A stretch of 24,071 bases of DNA from JAHJRJ01 sp037443685 (GTDB lineage: Bacteria; Bacteroidota; Ignavibacteria; UBA10030; BY39). Numbering within the stretch: the stretch's first letter is position 1; each line of letters begins with the position of its first letter. The notes beneath the pieces were generated by a model. The model was not told the origin of the DNA. It saw nothing but the letters and a program-made list of their open reading frames with translations, and ran no database searches. Positions 14,266 through 23,797 of this stretch are shown one piece after another. Both the position numbers and the translations under genes were made by a program. The DNA is taken from NCBI GenBank assembly GCA_037443685.1, contig JBBINX010000027.1, positions 1-24,071 of the forward strand, in the 5' to 3' direction.

Positions 14266-16191
14266 CTACAAAGAAGCTTCTACCCGCTTGCCAAAGAGGT
14301 ATAAGACTGTTACTAAAACCAAACTACCGGTTATTATTGAAATGTATGGAGAGATTCCAAAAGCTGTCGGTATATCGCCTATTAACATACCTAGAATCGC
14401 GACTAAAACTGCATAAGGTAATTGGGTACGGACATGATCGATATGGTCACAACTCGATGCCATCGAACTCATAATTGTAGTATCCGAAATCGGTGAACAA
14501 TGGTCCCCAAATACAGCACCAGCCAGAACCGAACTTATATTACCATAAAGTATTAACCGGACACCTTCGCTGCTCATTCCCGCGTCCACAGAAAAAGTCC
14601 AACCAAGCGGAATAACTAACGGCATCATAATAGCCATAGTGCCCCAGCTTGTTCCTGTTGCAAAACTGATTATGGCAGCAATCAAAAATGTAAGCACCGG
14701 AAGAAAATGTGGAGATATAGAGCCGCGTAATATCTGCACGAGATAATCGGCAGTATGCAATTCCTCAGTAACAGTTCCGATAGACCAAGCAAGAACTAAT
14801 ATCAATATTGCGAGCAGCATCGATTTCATACCGTTAAACCATGCTTCAATGGCTTTCTTGGTTGATAAAATTCTCTGCCACACCGATAAAAGAATAGCAA
14901 TCAGCCCTCCGCTGAACGAGGCCCATAGGAGTGCTGAATAAGAATCAGATTTGCTTATAATTTCACCTATCGAAAAACTATCTGCACCTGTTGCATTGAG
15001 GGCTTTAACTCCAGTTAAATATAATCCGCCCAATGCAACAACGATTATTGTAATAATCGGTATTAATCCGTTATACCAACGTATTTTTATACCATCGATT
15101 TTCACGAGCGAAATGTCTGTTAAATCCGAGGCGGGTTCTGCCCCTTCTCTGGATACTTTTCTTTCTCGTCTCGTTCGTCTCTCAGCAGCGAGCATAGGTC
15201 CGAAATCTCTACCAGTAACGGCAATCATAAATACAAAAACCAATGTGAGTATCGGATAAAATCTGTAAGGAATTGTACTGATGAAAACTGAATACGCATC
15301 CTGTTGATAACCAATACTTTTCAGACCTTGCTCAATTAGTCCGATTTCATATCCAATCCAGGTTGAGATTATAAAGATACTCGCCACGGTCGCGGCACCT
15401 GCATCAACAATAAAGGATAATTTTTCTCGAGATACTAGAAGTTTATCGGTAATCGGGCGCATCAAATTTCCTCGTATTAACACGTTTGCGTAGTCGTCAA
15501 AGAAAAACAGGAATGATAATCCCCACGTCGATAACTGACCACGTTTCGGATTCTTTGCAAATTGTGTTACTACATTTGCAATTCCTAAACTACCTCCATT
15601 CTTTGAGATTACACCTACCATTCCCCCGAATAATAAACTGAAAACTATAATTTGCACGTGGCTAGTAGATGCGATAGCGTTAATTACGAAATGATCAACT
15701 ACTCTAAATAATCCGCTAAATATATTATAATCAAAAATGATGAATGCCCCAAGCCAGACTCCAGCGAATAGAGAGATGATAACTTCACGGATTAACAATG
15801 CAAATAAAATAGCTAACAGAGGAGGTAAAATGCTCAACAATCCCGGTATTGCCCTAATATCTTTTCTTGTCTCAACATTCTCAAATTTAACAGCAATACT
15901 CTGAATACCCCAGTTTTCAACCACAGCATCATTGATAATCAATTTTCCTTCTTGAAATTTTATTTTTGATGGGTGGATGTTTTCGAATTGGACATTCTCG
16001 TTAAATATAGTAACTATTTGTCCGTTCCCGTCGAGCGCTGTTACTTCAAGATTGAATGGAATTCCGCTTAATACTAAAGATGGAGTAACGATATCGAATT
16101 TCGAAACTGATTTAGAAAAATCTAGTTGGGTCAATAAATCGGAGGGTAAAAATAATAGCAGAAGGAGAATGATTTTTCCCAAAGTATTCAT
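14266..16191 (-). CDS. nhaC: Na+/H+ antiporter NhaC family with periplasmic N-terminal domain
   Basis: A 641-residue membrane transporter that exchanges Na+ for H+. A signal-like segment (MNTLGKIILLLLLFLPS) is followed by about 90 soluble, beta-rich residues (SLVLSGIPFNLEVTALDGNG, KFENVET) before the first transporter helix near 115. The transporter body has about 11-12 hydrophobic segments. The family signature is VFGDHCSPISDTTIMSSMAS, around 560-579 (Asp563, His564, Asp570), with FFFDDYANVLIRG earlier. The extra N-terminal domain resembles a bacterial Ig-like fold, which is an inference from strand pattern only. Its start is 12 bp after yihY, and pcrA-yihY-nhaC probably form one unit. Substrate other than Na+ cannot be excluded. 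Confidence 0.9.
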   Translation of the reverse strand: MNTLGKIILLLLLFLPSDLLTQLDFSKSVSKFDIVTPSLVLSGIPFNLEVTALDGNGQIVTIFNENVQFENIHPSKIKFQEGKLIINDAVVENWGIQSIAVKFENVETRKDIRAIPGLLSILPPLLAILFALLIREVIISLFAGVWLGAFIIFDYNIFSGLFRVVDHFVINAIASTSHVQIIVFSLLFGGMVGVISKNGGSLGIANVVTQFAKNPKRGQLSTWGLSFLFFFDDYANVLIRGNLMRPITDKLLVSREKLSFIVDAGAATVASIFIISTWIGYEIGLIEQGLKSIGYQQDAYSVFISTIPYRFYPILTLVFVFMIAVTGRDFGPMLAAERRTRRERKVSREGAEPASDLTDISLVKIDGIKIRWYNGLIPIITIIVVALGGLYLTGVKALNATGADSFSIGEIISKSDSYSALLWASFSGGLIAILLSVWQRILSTKKAIEAWFNGMKSMLLAILILVLAWSIGTVTEELHTADYLVQILRGSISPHFLPVLTFLIAAIISFATGTSWGTMAIMMPLVIPLGWTFSVDAGMSSEGVRLILYGNISSVLAGAVFGDHCSPISDTTIMSSMASSCDHIDHVRTQLPYAVLVAILGMLIGDIPTAFGISPYISIITGSLVLVTVLYLFGKRVEASL

Positions 16192-16203
16192 TTTTTGAGC
16201 TTA

Positions 16204-17097
16204 CTAAGTTCCCTTAATGGTCTGATGCCGTTCCCTATACAACTGTCCAATTATCCCTCCTACTACAAATACTAAACTCGAATAATAAATCCAAACCAGC
16301 AGCACTAATAAAAAAGCGTACGCCCCGTACAATCGAGAAAATGAATGAAACGTAAATAAATACCAACCGAAAAGCCTCCCAGCAGCTTCCCATAAAATCG
16401 CTGTTGTAATTGCAGAGATACCTGCGACTTTCCAAGTAACATTTTTATCAGGAATAAATCTATACACTATAAAAAACATAAGAAGCGTTAACAGAAAAGA
16501 TACTAGGACCGGAATTGCCTGCTCGAATAATACAAAATCGACCACTGTATAACCTGGGAGCGACCGCATGAACTCTTCGACAATAGTATAGAGCCAAGTT
16601 GACATTATGATTGCCACGAAAAGAATACCGATAACCATCACCCACAAGATATCTTCTAAGATTGTGAGAATAACAAGTTTGGAAGATTTGATTTTGTAAA
16701 TACGATTCAAGACTGTTCGCATCGAACTAAATAGCGACGTGGCCGTCCAGGTGAGAACTGCCAATCCGAAAAAGCCAAACGATTTGCGATAATCGATGAT
16801 ATCTTTAATAATTTGTTGAATTGTATTTTTAATGCTCTGTGCATACGGTTGGTTGGGGAAAGCAGCATTCAGGATTTCATGAACTTTTTGCACCGCTAGT
16901 TCAGAAGAGTTCAAGAATATTCCGAACACCGCAGTAAATAATAAAAGCAACGGTATCAGACATAAAATTCCATTGAACGCTATCCCCGAAGCTAAAAAGA
17001 GCACTTCGTCATCATAAAGATGGTTGTACAAACCTTTAATATAAAAGAATACACTGTCTTTTGAATTTTTTATCCAGTATTTGATTTCTATTTTCAT
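16204..17097 (-). CDS. YihY/BrkB family integral membrane protein
   Basis: A 297-residue inner-membrane protein of the YihY/virulence factor BrkB family (UPF0761). After a cytoplasmic N-terminus come six hydrophobic segments. Family blocks are LASGIAFNGILCLIPLLLLF, FGFFGLAVLTWTATSLFSSMRTVLNRIY, and YRFIPDKNVTWKVAGISA, ending SRLYGAYAFLLVLLVWIYYSS. Despite older names such as ribonuclease BN, it is not a nuclease; function is unknown, with an envelope or transport role likely. It begins 6 bp after the pcrA stop and ends 12 bp before nhaC, so it is cotranscribed. Length is normal. Confidence 0.93.
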   Translation of the reverse strand: MKIEIKYWIKNSKDSVFFYIKGLYNHLYDDEVLFLASGIAFNGILCLIPLLLLFTAVFGIFLNSSELAVQKVHEILNAAFPNQPYAQSIKNTIQQIIKDIIDYRKSFGFFGLAVLTWTATSLFSSMRTVLNRIYKIKSSKLVILTILEDILWVMVIGILFVAIIMSTWLYTIVEEFMRSLPGYTVVDFVLFEQAIPVLVSFLLTLLMFFIVYRFIPDKNVTWKVAGISAITTAILWEAAGRLFGWYLFTFHSFSRLYGAYAFLLVLLVWIYYSSLVFVVGGIIGQLYRERHQTIKGT

Positions 17098-17103
17098 ACA
17101 AAG

Positions 17104-19335
17104 CTAAATTAATCTGAGTGATGCATACTTTACCATGATATTCTTTCTACCGATAAATTCAAAATCGATAACAGCTTTTAAATCTTCTCCTTTACCGCTT
17201 AAGTTTACTATTTTTCCTCTCCCAAAAATTTGGTGATTGACATAAGCACCGACTCTTAGTTCGGGTATCACCTGTGATTCATTTTCATAATCGTCATTTA
17301 TTTGTTCAAAATATTTCTTTGTTATTTTTTTTTGAATCTGCCGAGGAACCACAACCGGTTGACTCTGGATAATTGTACTAAGTTTACTGCTGTAATCAAG
17401 CGAAATTTCATTGTTACCATCGTAATCAAACAGCTCTTCATCAATTTCTTTTAAAAAACGTGAAGCGGTTGGATAAGTAACCTCGCCGAATCGATAACGT
17501 CTCACCGCGTAACAAAGATATAGGGTTTTTTTTGCTCGCGTTATACCTACGTAGAACAAGCGCCGTTCTTCTTCGATTTCATTCTGAACAAGGAAAGATG
17601 AGAATATCGGAAACAAACCTTCTTCCAAACCGGTTATAAAAACAGTATCAAACTCCAAACCTTTAGCACTGTGAAGAGTCATAAGAGTTACTGCGTTATG
17701 CGAATCATCCCATCGGTCGACGTCAGCAACTAAAGATACTTCTTGTAAAAATGCTTCTAATGATCCATTCTCCTTATCAGTTGCATGTTCGGTGATACCA
17801 GATAATAACTCGTGAACGTTTTCCCAGCGGGAAAGCGATTCTATAGTGCCTTCTTCCTTGAATTCTCTCAATATACCCAAATCATCAACTAATGCACGCG
17901 ATAATTCACCCGCTGAAAATTCTGCTTTTAACTTTACGTATTTCACTAAAAATTTCCGAAAAGTTTTAATATTTTCAATGGATCTCTTAGAAAGTCCCGA
18001 AATTTGATCGCACACAGATGCCGCCTCGAACAATGAACATTTCATCTCTTGCGAATATTTTTCTAAATATCGTATCGATGTATTCCCGATACCTCTGACC
18101 GGATAATTCACGACACGACGAAAACTAACATCATCTTTTGGGTTTACCAACAAACGTAAATAAGCCAACACATCTTTAATTTCTTTTCGCTTATAAAACT
18201 CAACTCCGCCTACGATAACATACGGGATACTGTTTTTTCTCAACGAATCCTCGATTGAACGCGACTGTGCGTTTGTTCTGTATAAGACAGCAAAATTTTT
18301 ATAATCTAACTTCTTAGAAGCCAATGCTTTATTGATTCGTGCTGCAATTTTATTTCCCTCATCTTTTTCATCTTCAGCCGTCAAAACCGAGATTCGATCT
18401 CCTTGAGAATTATTCGTCCATAAATTTTTATCGATTCTGTTTAAATTATTTTTAATGATTTGATCAGCGGCAGCTAATATTAACTTTGTAGACCGGTAAT
18501 TTTGTTCTAATCGGAATACTTTACAATCTGGGAAATCCTTCTCGAAATCTAATATGTTTTTTATCTCAGCTCCCCGAAAACCGTATATACTCTGCGCATC
18601 ATCTCCGACAACACATATATTCCGATACTTGTGAGCGAGCATTTTTAAAAGTTTGTACTGAGCCCTGTTAGTGTCTTGATATTCATCCACCAAAATAAAT
18701 CTAAATCTATCTTGATATTTGTTTAAAATCTTTGGATGCCTCTCGAACAATTCGATAGGATTTAACAAGAGGTCGTCGAAATCCATCGCATTGTTTTTTT
18801 TCAATATCTTTTGGTATTCGTGATAGATGATTGCAACCTTTTCCTCAAAAATATCTTTCGCCAGACCAGAAAATTCACTTGGGATAATTAATTTATTTTT
18901 GGCGCCACTAATACGAGAACGAACGGACGTTGGTTTAAAAGTTTGCGTGGGTATATTTAGATTATGTTGAATATTTTTTATTAAGTTTTGACTGTCGTCT
19001 GTATCGTAAATTGTAAAGTTTCGGTTATATCCAATCAATTCCGCTTCTTGACGTAGTAATCTTGCAAACATCGAGTGGAAGGTGCCCATCCATAGCTTAG
19101 CACATTTTTCAGGGACAATATGGTTGATTCTTGTTTTCATTTCTTCGGCAGCTTTGTTGGTGAATGTTAGCGCTAAGATTTGATATGCAGGAACACCAAT
19201 GCTAATTAAGTAAGCTACTCGGTAAGTAAGAACTCTGGTTTTTCCGCTACCCGCTCCGGCAATAATCATGACGGGACCGTTTACTGTTTTTACAGATTCT
19301 TGTTGAACATTATTTAATTCGTTTATAAAAGACAT
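17104..19335 (-). CDS. pcrA: UvrD/PcrA-type ATP-dependent DNA helicase
   Basis: A 743-residue superfamily 1A 3'-5' helicase acting in repair and fork maintenance. Motifs in order: Q motif region at the N-terminus, Walker A GAGSGKT (27-33), LTFTNKAAEEM (Ia), ILVDEYQDTNRAQ (II, Asp217-Glu218), VGDDAQSIYGFRGA (III), LEQNYRST (IV), VTLMTLHSAKGLEFDTVFI (V) and ERRLFYVGITRAKKTLYL (VI). The C-terminus ends with a Tudor-like tail (GAYVNHQIFGRGKIV) as in PcrA. It starts at ATG; 82 bp separate it from ogt, with only a weak promoter-like pair (TTTGAT, 16 bp, TATTAT) in the gap. First gene of the pcrA-yihY-nhaC set. Confidence 0.97.
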   Translation of the reverse strand: MSFINELNNVQQESVKTVNGPVMIIAGAGSGKTRVLTYRVAYLISIGVPAYQILALTFTNKAAEEMKTRINHIVPEKCAKLWMGTFHSMFARLLRQEAELIGYNRNFTIYDTDDSQNLIKNIQHNLNIPTQTFKPTSVRSRISGAKNKLIIPSEFSGLAKDIFEEKVAIIYHEYQKILKKNNAMDFDDLLLNPIELFERHPKILNKYQDRFRFILVDEYQDTNRAQYKLLKMLAHKYRNICVVGDDAQSIYGFRGAEIKNILDFEKDFPDCKVFRLEQNYRSTKLILAAADQIIKNNLNRIDKNLWTNNSQGDRISVLTAEDEKDEGNKIAARINKALASKKLDYKNFAVLYRTNAQSRSIEDSLRKNSIPYVIVGGVEFYKRKEIKDVLAYLRLLVNPKDDVSFRRVVNYPVRGIGNTSIRYLEKYSQEMKCSLFEAASVCDQISGLSKRSIENIKTFRKFLVKYVKLKAEFSAGELSRALVDDLGILREFKEEGTIESLSRWENVHELLSGITEHATDKENGSLEAFLQEVSLVADVDRWDDSHNAVTLMTLHSAKGLEFDTVFITGLEEGLFPIFSSFLVQNEIEEERRLFYVGITRAKKTLYLCYAVRRYRFGEVTYPTASRFLKEIDEELFDYDGNNEISLDYSSKLSTIIQSQPVVVPRQIQKKITKKYFEQINDDYENESQVIPELRVGAYVNHQIFGRGKIVNLSGKGEDLKAVIDFEFIGRKNIMVKYASLRLI

Positions 19336-19417
19336 TAATAAATGGGGGAAAATAATATAAAGAAGGGTTAAACATCAAACTATCCTCGCCGAATAATTTA
19401 GTATAAATTTTTCAGTA

Positions 19418-20011
19418 TTAAACTATTATTGCACCTTCATGGCGCAGTAAAAACTCTTTCGTTTTAACACCCGAAGCATAACCAATAAGCGATCCGTCTG
19501 ACCCGATAACTCGGTGACAAGGAATCACGATTGGTAACGGATTCGCTCCGTTTGCCTTTCCTACAGCTTGAAATCCTTTCGGTACACCGACTCGTTTAGC
19601 CAACTGTTTGTATGTAATGGAGACTCCGTAGGGTATCTTAGATAATTCTTTCCACACTCTTATTTGAAAAGGTGTACCAATCAAATCGACTGGAAAGGTA
19701 AATTGTACCAACTTGCCGTTTAGATATCTTGTTAGTTGATCGATATACTCTTTATTACGTGATTTATTTTCGACTACGGCATCCAACTCGAAATGATAAT
19801 CTAACCATCTAAAAAAATCTTTCTTAGTCTCTCTGGGAATATTAATTTTGCACAAACCTTTATCGGTGGAAGCGAGATAAATATGGCCGATGCGTGAGTC
19901 GAACGAAGTGCAATATATTTTCCCCGAAAATTCTATTTCGAGCTCGTTTATCTTCATCGGATCTCCGCTTGATTTTTTTTTCAATACTGTAGTGAAAATA
20001 TTATCAGGCAT
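19418..20011 (-). CDS. ogt: Methylated-DNA-protein-cysteine S-methyltransferase
   Basis: A 197-residue suicide DNA repair enzyme that removes alkyl groups from O6-alkylguanine onto its own cysteine. Active Cys165 is in IVIPCHRVIG, followed by SDGSLIGYASGVKTKEFLL. The winged helix has ITYKQLAKRVGVPKG and the conserved AVGKANGANPLP. The N-terminal domain resembles Ogt rather than the AraC-fused Ada type. The ATG at 20011 fits a strong promoter 45 bp upstream; an internal Met at codon 19 is a possible second start. No Shine-Dalgarno sequence is seen. Its own promoter separates it from the outer-membrane gene, and pcrA follows. Confidence 0.95.
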   Translation of the reverse strand: MPDNIFTTVLKKKSSGDPMKINELEIEFSGKIYCTSFDSRIGHIYLASTDKGLCKINIPRETKKDFFRWLDYHFELDAVVENKSRNKEYIDQLTRYLNGKLVQFTFPVDLIGTPFQIRVWKELSKIPYGVSITYKQLAKRVGVPKGFQAVGKANGANPLPIVIPCHRVIGSDGSLIGYASGVKTKEFLLRHEGAIIV

Positions 20012-20055
20012 AGTTAAGTGTGTTGTTATTAGGTAAATCGGTTTTGTCGCTGATA

Positions 20056-20084
20056 ATTATAAGGATAAAAGTAAACAGATGCAA
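20056..20084 (-). promoter_or_regulatory. Sigma70-type promoter of ogt
   Basis: TTGCAT (20084-20079), 17-bp spacer, TATAAT (20061-20056) on the minus strand: a perfect -10 and good -35. Predicted start near 20049, leader about 38 nt. Confidence 0.8.
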
Positions 20085-20184
20085 TAGTTTAAAAATTTTT
20101 TTTAAAATAAATTCACTAATTTTATAATGTGAAACGTTGTGAAAAACGATTTAAGTGTTTTCTTTAAAGTATCCGTCTAACATA

Positions 20185-23100
20185 TTAGAAAAATGCACGT
20201 ATTTCGCCGCGTAGGGTGTGAATCGGTCGTATGTTAGATTCACTTCGCCCTTCATAATTAAAAGATGCTTGTAAAAAATCTGTGATTCTATACTCTGAGG
20301 CGATTCGAACAATCCAAGTCTTGCCTACTACGCGACCTCCAGTTAATTCGAAAGGTATATATAGTAACACTCCAGTCAGTTGAATTTCTTCCCGGTTCAA
20401 TTCTCCTCTCACGATACCTTGCTCGGCGATAGAATAAATAAATCTTAATCCTTGAAGATTCAAATCAGAAATAACATTTGATGATTGAGTAAAAATTTTC
20501 GACCTTCCTACACCAAATTTGAACCCCACCTCCATTTGCCTGTTAGGACGGTAAGTCCAATCTGAATTTAAAAACTCCGAATTAATATTCATCACACGAT
20601 AATTGTAAACCGATGCAGTCAATTGGTCACGCTTGTTTTCATAATCGGTCTGGTTAGCTATTTCTTTTATCAATTGCCACCGAACTCGGACCGAACGCTC
20701 GCGTCTGTAACTGCGTTCAGTAGATAACGCATACTGCATTAATCCGGTTCTTTGCTGAAATCTAAATCTTGCTGAAAACGCTGAACTTTGCTCAAATAAG
20801 AAGAAATCTTGAATAATCGACCTATTCCCTAAAATTGTTGTTTTATCGTTCATAAAGTATTTTAAATTAAGGGTATAAATCTTTTTTTGGTTCTCCTCTG
20901 AACTTTTTTCATCCATCCTAAAATAAGTTTCTGAAGATAAAGCCGAAATACCTTTAGTGTACCATCCATCACCAGAAACAAATCTGGAGGGAATAAATTT
21001 CAGCCTTGCATTAAATTTTAAGTCAACTATAGGAAATAATTTTTCAGAAGGAACTGTTAGAAGAATATAGTCGCCGTCAAATCGTACAGGCCTAAATTCA
21101 CTCTCGGTAGCAATACCATTACTGTCCAAGTCACCTAGATAAGAATAGTTTCCTTCACCTTTCTGGACCCGTCGAAATACGCGTTCCAACTTCGCTGATT
21201 TTTGAGTCGCAACATCGTAAAATAGATCAGTCTCAATGCCTCTATTCAAACCGAAATATTTTGTGATTGTTCGAAGCAGCACTGTTTCAGAATTACCTTC
21301 GGCAATTGGACGGAAATCTTCTGTATATTTCCTATTTCTGAGTGTTAAATCTATGTTTGAAGTTAAATTTGAAATTGGTCGCGTCGAAAAAGAGTATATT
21401 TGCGTTAAAGCTTTCGATTCTTTCATTAGTCGATTCATCTTAAACCTATTCTCTGTCCGCAATTTATATTCGATTGCAAATGTAGAATTAAAAATATTTT
21501 TCATTAACAATTTGGGTGAATATTCATTGAAACTAAAACTACCCGTTTTCAAAGTATCTAAGCCGGTTGAGCGTAATTCTCTTTTCTCATACTCATATTT
21601 AAAACTGGGAGTAAAATAACTTTTTGTGTATGTAATATCTGTATTATGGCGAACCCAATTACCTTTTATATCAGATTCTTTATCGTCACTGAAAATATTT
21701 TCATATTTATAACTGACTCTCGGCAGGGAAATATCATTCAATAATAATACACCCTCATAACGACCGGAAGAAAACAATTTACCTTTTATTAAATTCCCAA
21801 ATCCACCACCCACTTGTATTGAATTAATCGGAGAATAAATTATGTTACCTTCATTAATCAACTCTCTTGTATTATTAACAGAGAAAAGGTTCCATCTTCG
21901 GTCGAATTCAACATCATTAACCCGGTCTATTGGATTAAAATTAGCTGCAATAAATCTTCTTTTAAGTTGTAAATCAATCGAACCAAAATTTGTATTCCCG
22001 ATTATAACACTCTTTGGATGCAGGTATATTCCTAATTTGTAAGCGCTTCCTCTGTTGTCTGAATCGTCTATACTCGAAAAGCGATTTGCATCAAAATCGC
22101 TGATAGCTCCTTCACCAGACAATCTTAAATAATCAGTAACCTGTGTGTTGATATCAGTATTAATAAGCAATTGTAATTGTGGCATTGGTAATAGTCTAAT
22201 CGGTAAATAATTACCGTTATTTTTACCAATATATTGGTAATTTCCTATGCTGATTTTTACATAATCGCCCTTACCTTCTCCTACATAACTGAAGTTTATT
22301 GAGTAATTTGCATTTGAATCTCCGGGAGCAAATCTATAAAATAATAACCGGTTTGAGTCTATTAAGGTATCAACACTTGAGTATTGCCCTTTCCCTTGTC
22401 CAACAAATTGAACACCGTTAAGAATAGCTTTTAAAAAATTATCTCCCGCGAGCTTTAACGATTCCCTATCTGCTTCGCTTAATGTAATATCGATTAGATT
22501 ATCAAAATCATCACCCTCGCGAAGAAAAGAAGTGCTTAATGAAAATTTATCTTTAAAAAAATTCGATTTCCCTTTAACTGTAAAAATATTTCTAACGTAT
22601 TGTCTATCTGTGTACTCAAAATCTACAACTATTCGTGAATTTCCGTTCACTAATCTGCGCGAACTAAACGTCAATTCGGCAAGTGCGTAATCAATTGTAT
22701 AATCAATCTCCTCCCCCCGTTTTACGAGTTCGCCGTCTAAATATACTTTTTCAGTCCCCGCAATAATGATGATAGTTCGTTCATTATTTTTTCCAACTAA
22801 TCTATAAGGACCTTGTACACCTTCAATGCCGTTGAATTTATTAGTGTGATATTTCCCGCGTGTGACGGCACCCGAAACTAACAAGTTACCGTTTGAAAAT
22901 CCTGCATCATACTTTGCAGTACCGAGGCCCCCTTGAAGTTTCCGCGATAATCTTCCGAATTCACTTCCCGAGTAATCAATATTAAAATCACCTAACGTTG
23001 CGCTAAGATTCTTAGACTTCAACTCTATAAAAACTTTATCTATTTCCTGCAGGGTTTGGGTGTTACCTTCAGGCTGGATAGGAGAATTCTCGTCAGTCAA

Positions 23101-23697
23101 TGCTGCAGTTATGTCGATATCTTGCGATAACTGTCCGGACATTTGCATCCGGAAACCGGAGCTAAGCGAAAAATCTCGATTACTGCCAAATGAAAAACCT
23201 CGGGTAAGACTACCACTCTTCTGAATATTGTCTCCGAATATATTTTGAACCGTAAACGGCTGCACAGTTTTCGAAGTTTGAATGATTTTTCCAGACGTGG
23301 AATCATAACCATAAATTATTTCACGGTGAGAATATTTTTCCTTGAATGAGAATGGCAATATTTTGTAATTGATGTTGAGAGTGTCAACTGCATCACTATC
23401 CCTTTTAAGTTTCAACAAAAGATTAGATAACAATATTAATGTATTTCGGTGGTCGTCAAAGACATAATCGACCCCGGATTTTAAAGAGGCTGTATCGAGT
23501 CGTACGACTATACTTCCCTTGATTATAAATCTGTGTGGTAACTTAATAATTGAATCATTTGGGGTAACAGCGAATGAAATCTTCTTAACCAAACCTCCAG
23601 CAACATCTTGAAGCGATTGCGATTTTACTTCCTTTTGATTATAGATTAATATAATAAATACAAGGAAAAGGATTATTTTAATATTGTTTATACGCAT
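20185..23697 (-). CDS. Giant outer-membrane beta-barrel-like protein of unknown function
   Basis: A 1170-residue secreted protein that I know only as a large family seen in Bacteroidetes-like genomes. The signal peptide is MRINNIKIILFLVFIILIYNQ, with cleavage near KSQS. An early block has GSLTRGFSFGSNRDFSLSSG and DENSPIQPEGNTQTLQEIDK. A middle block has GEEIDYTIDYALAELTF, IVVDFEY and TDRQYVRN. Long alternating beta-strands follow and the protein ends in Phe-Phe, as outer-membrane barrels do. A glycine motif recurs at residues 432, 472, 490 and 844 (VGQGKGQY, VGEGKGDY, IGKNNGNY, VQKGEGNY), the last followed by an EF-hand-like loop, DLDSNGIATESE (856-867). Start: a TTG at 23709 is possible, but the ATG at 23697 begins a proper signal peptide and lies after the predicted promoter. 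Function unknown. Confidence 0.85.
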   Translation of the reverse strand: MRINNIKIILFLVFIILIYNQKEVKSQSLQDVAGGLVKKISFAVTPNDSIIKLPHRFIIKGSIVVRLDTASLKSGVDYVFDDHRNTLILLSNLLLKLKRDSDAVDTLNINYKILPFSFKEKYSHREIIYGYDSTSGKIIQTSKTVQPFTVQNIFGDNIQKSGSLTRGFSFGSNRDFSLSSGFRMQMSGQLSQDIDITAALTDENSPIQPEGNTQTLQEIDKVFIELKSKNLSATLGDFNIDYSGSEFGRLSRKLQGGLGTAKYDAGFSNGNLLVSGAVTRGKYHTNKFNGIEGVQGPYRLVGKNNERTIIIIAGTEKVYLDGELVKRGEEIDYTIDYALAELTFSSRRLVNGNSRIVVDFEYTDRQYVRNIFTVKGKSNFFKDKFSLSTSFLREGDDFDNLIDITLSEADRESLKLAGDNFLKAILNGVQFVGQGKGQYSSVDTLIDSNRLLFYRFAPGDSNANYSINFSYVGEGKGDYVKISIGNYQYIGKNNGNYLPIRLLPMPQLQLLINTDINTQVTDYLRLSGEGAISDFDANRFSSIDDSDNRGSAYKLGIYLHPKSVIIGNTNFGSIDLQLKRRFIAANFNPIDRVNDVEFDRRWNLFSVNNTRELINEGNIIYSPINSIQVGGGFGNLIKGKLFSSGRYEGVLLLNDISLPRVSYKYENIFSDDKESDIKGNWVRHNTDITYTKSYFTPSFKYEYEKRELRSTGLDTLKTGSFSFNEYSPKLLMKNIFNSTFAIEYKLRTENRFKMNRLMKESKALTQIYSFSTRPISNLTSNIDLTLRNRKYTEDFRPIAEGNSETVLLRTITKYFGLNRGIETDLFYDVATQKSAKLERVFRRVQKGEGNYSYLGDLDSNGIATESEFRPVRFDGDYILLTVPSEKLFPIVDLKFNARLKFIPSRFVSGDGWYTKGISALSSETYFRMDEKSSEENQKKIYTLNLKYFMNDKTTILGNRSIIQDFFLFEQSSAFSARFRFQQRTGLMQYALSTERSYRRERSVRVRWQLIKEIANQTDYENKRDQLTASVYNYRVMNINSEFLNSDWTYRPNRQMEVGFKFGVGRSKIFTQSSNVISDLNLQGLRFIYSIAEQGIVRGELNREEIQLTGVLLYIPFELTGGRVVGKTWIVRIASEYRITDFLQASFNYEGRSESNIRPIHTLRGEIRAFF

Positions 23698-23707
23698 GCT
23701 CAAAATC

Positions 23708-23736
23708 AATATAACATCTTTGAAATTTTATTACAA
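23708..23736 (-). promoter_or_regulatory. Candidate promoter of the giant outer-membrane protein gene
   Basis: TTGTAA (23736-23731), 17-bp spacer, TATATT (23713-23708) on the minus strand. Its start would fall only a few nt before the ATG at 23697, giving an almost leaderless mRNA. AT-rich context lowers certainty. Confidence 0.45.
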
Positions 23737-23754
23737 TTTGGGTAAAATATTTTC

Positions 23755-23783
23755 TTGAACTTAAAGAATGAATTGATTATATT
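23755..23783 (+). promoter_or_regulatory. Sigma70-type promoter of tRNA-Leu
   Basis: TTGAAC (23755-23760), 17-bp spacer, TATATT (23778-23783). The start would be near 23790, about 8 nt before the mature tRNA. It is back to back with the promoter of the outer-membrane protein gene. Confidence 0.8.
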
Positions 23784-23797
23784 ATTGCAGCTTCTAA

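Noticed and set aside
20085..20184. Terminator after the outer-membrane protein gene
   Set aside because: Only a 5-bp TTCAC/GTGAA stem with a long AT loop precedes the T-rich tract, which is too weak to call.
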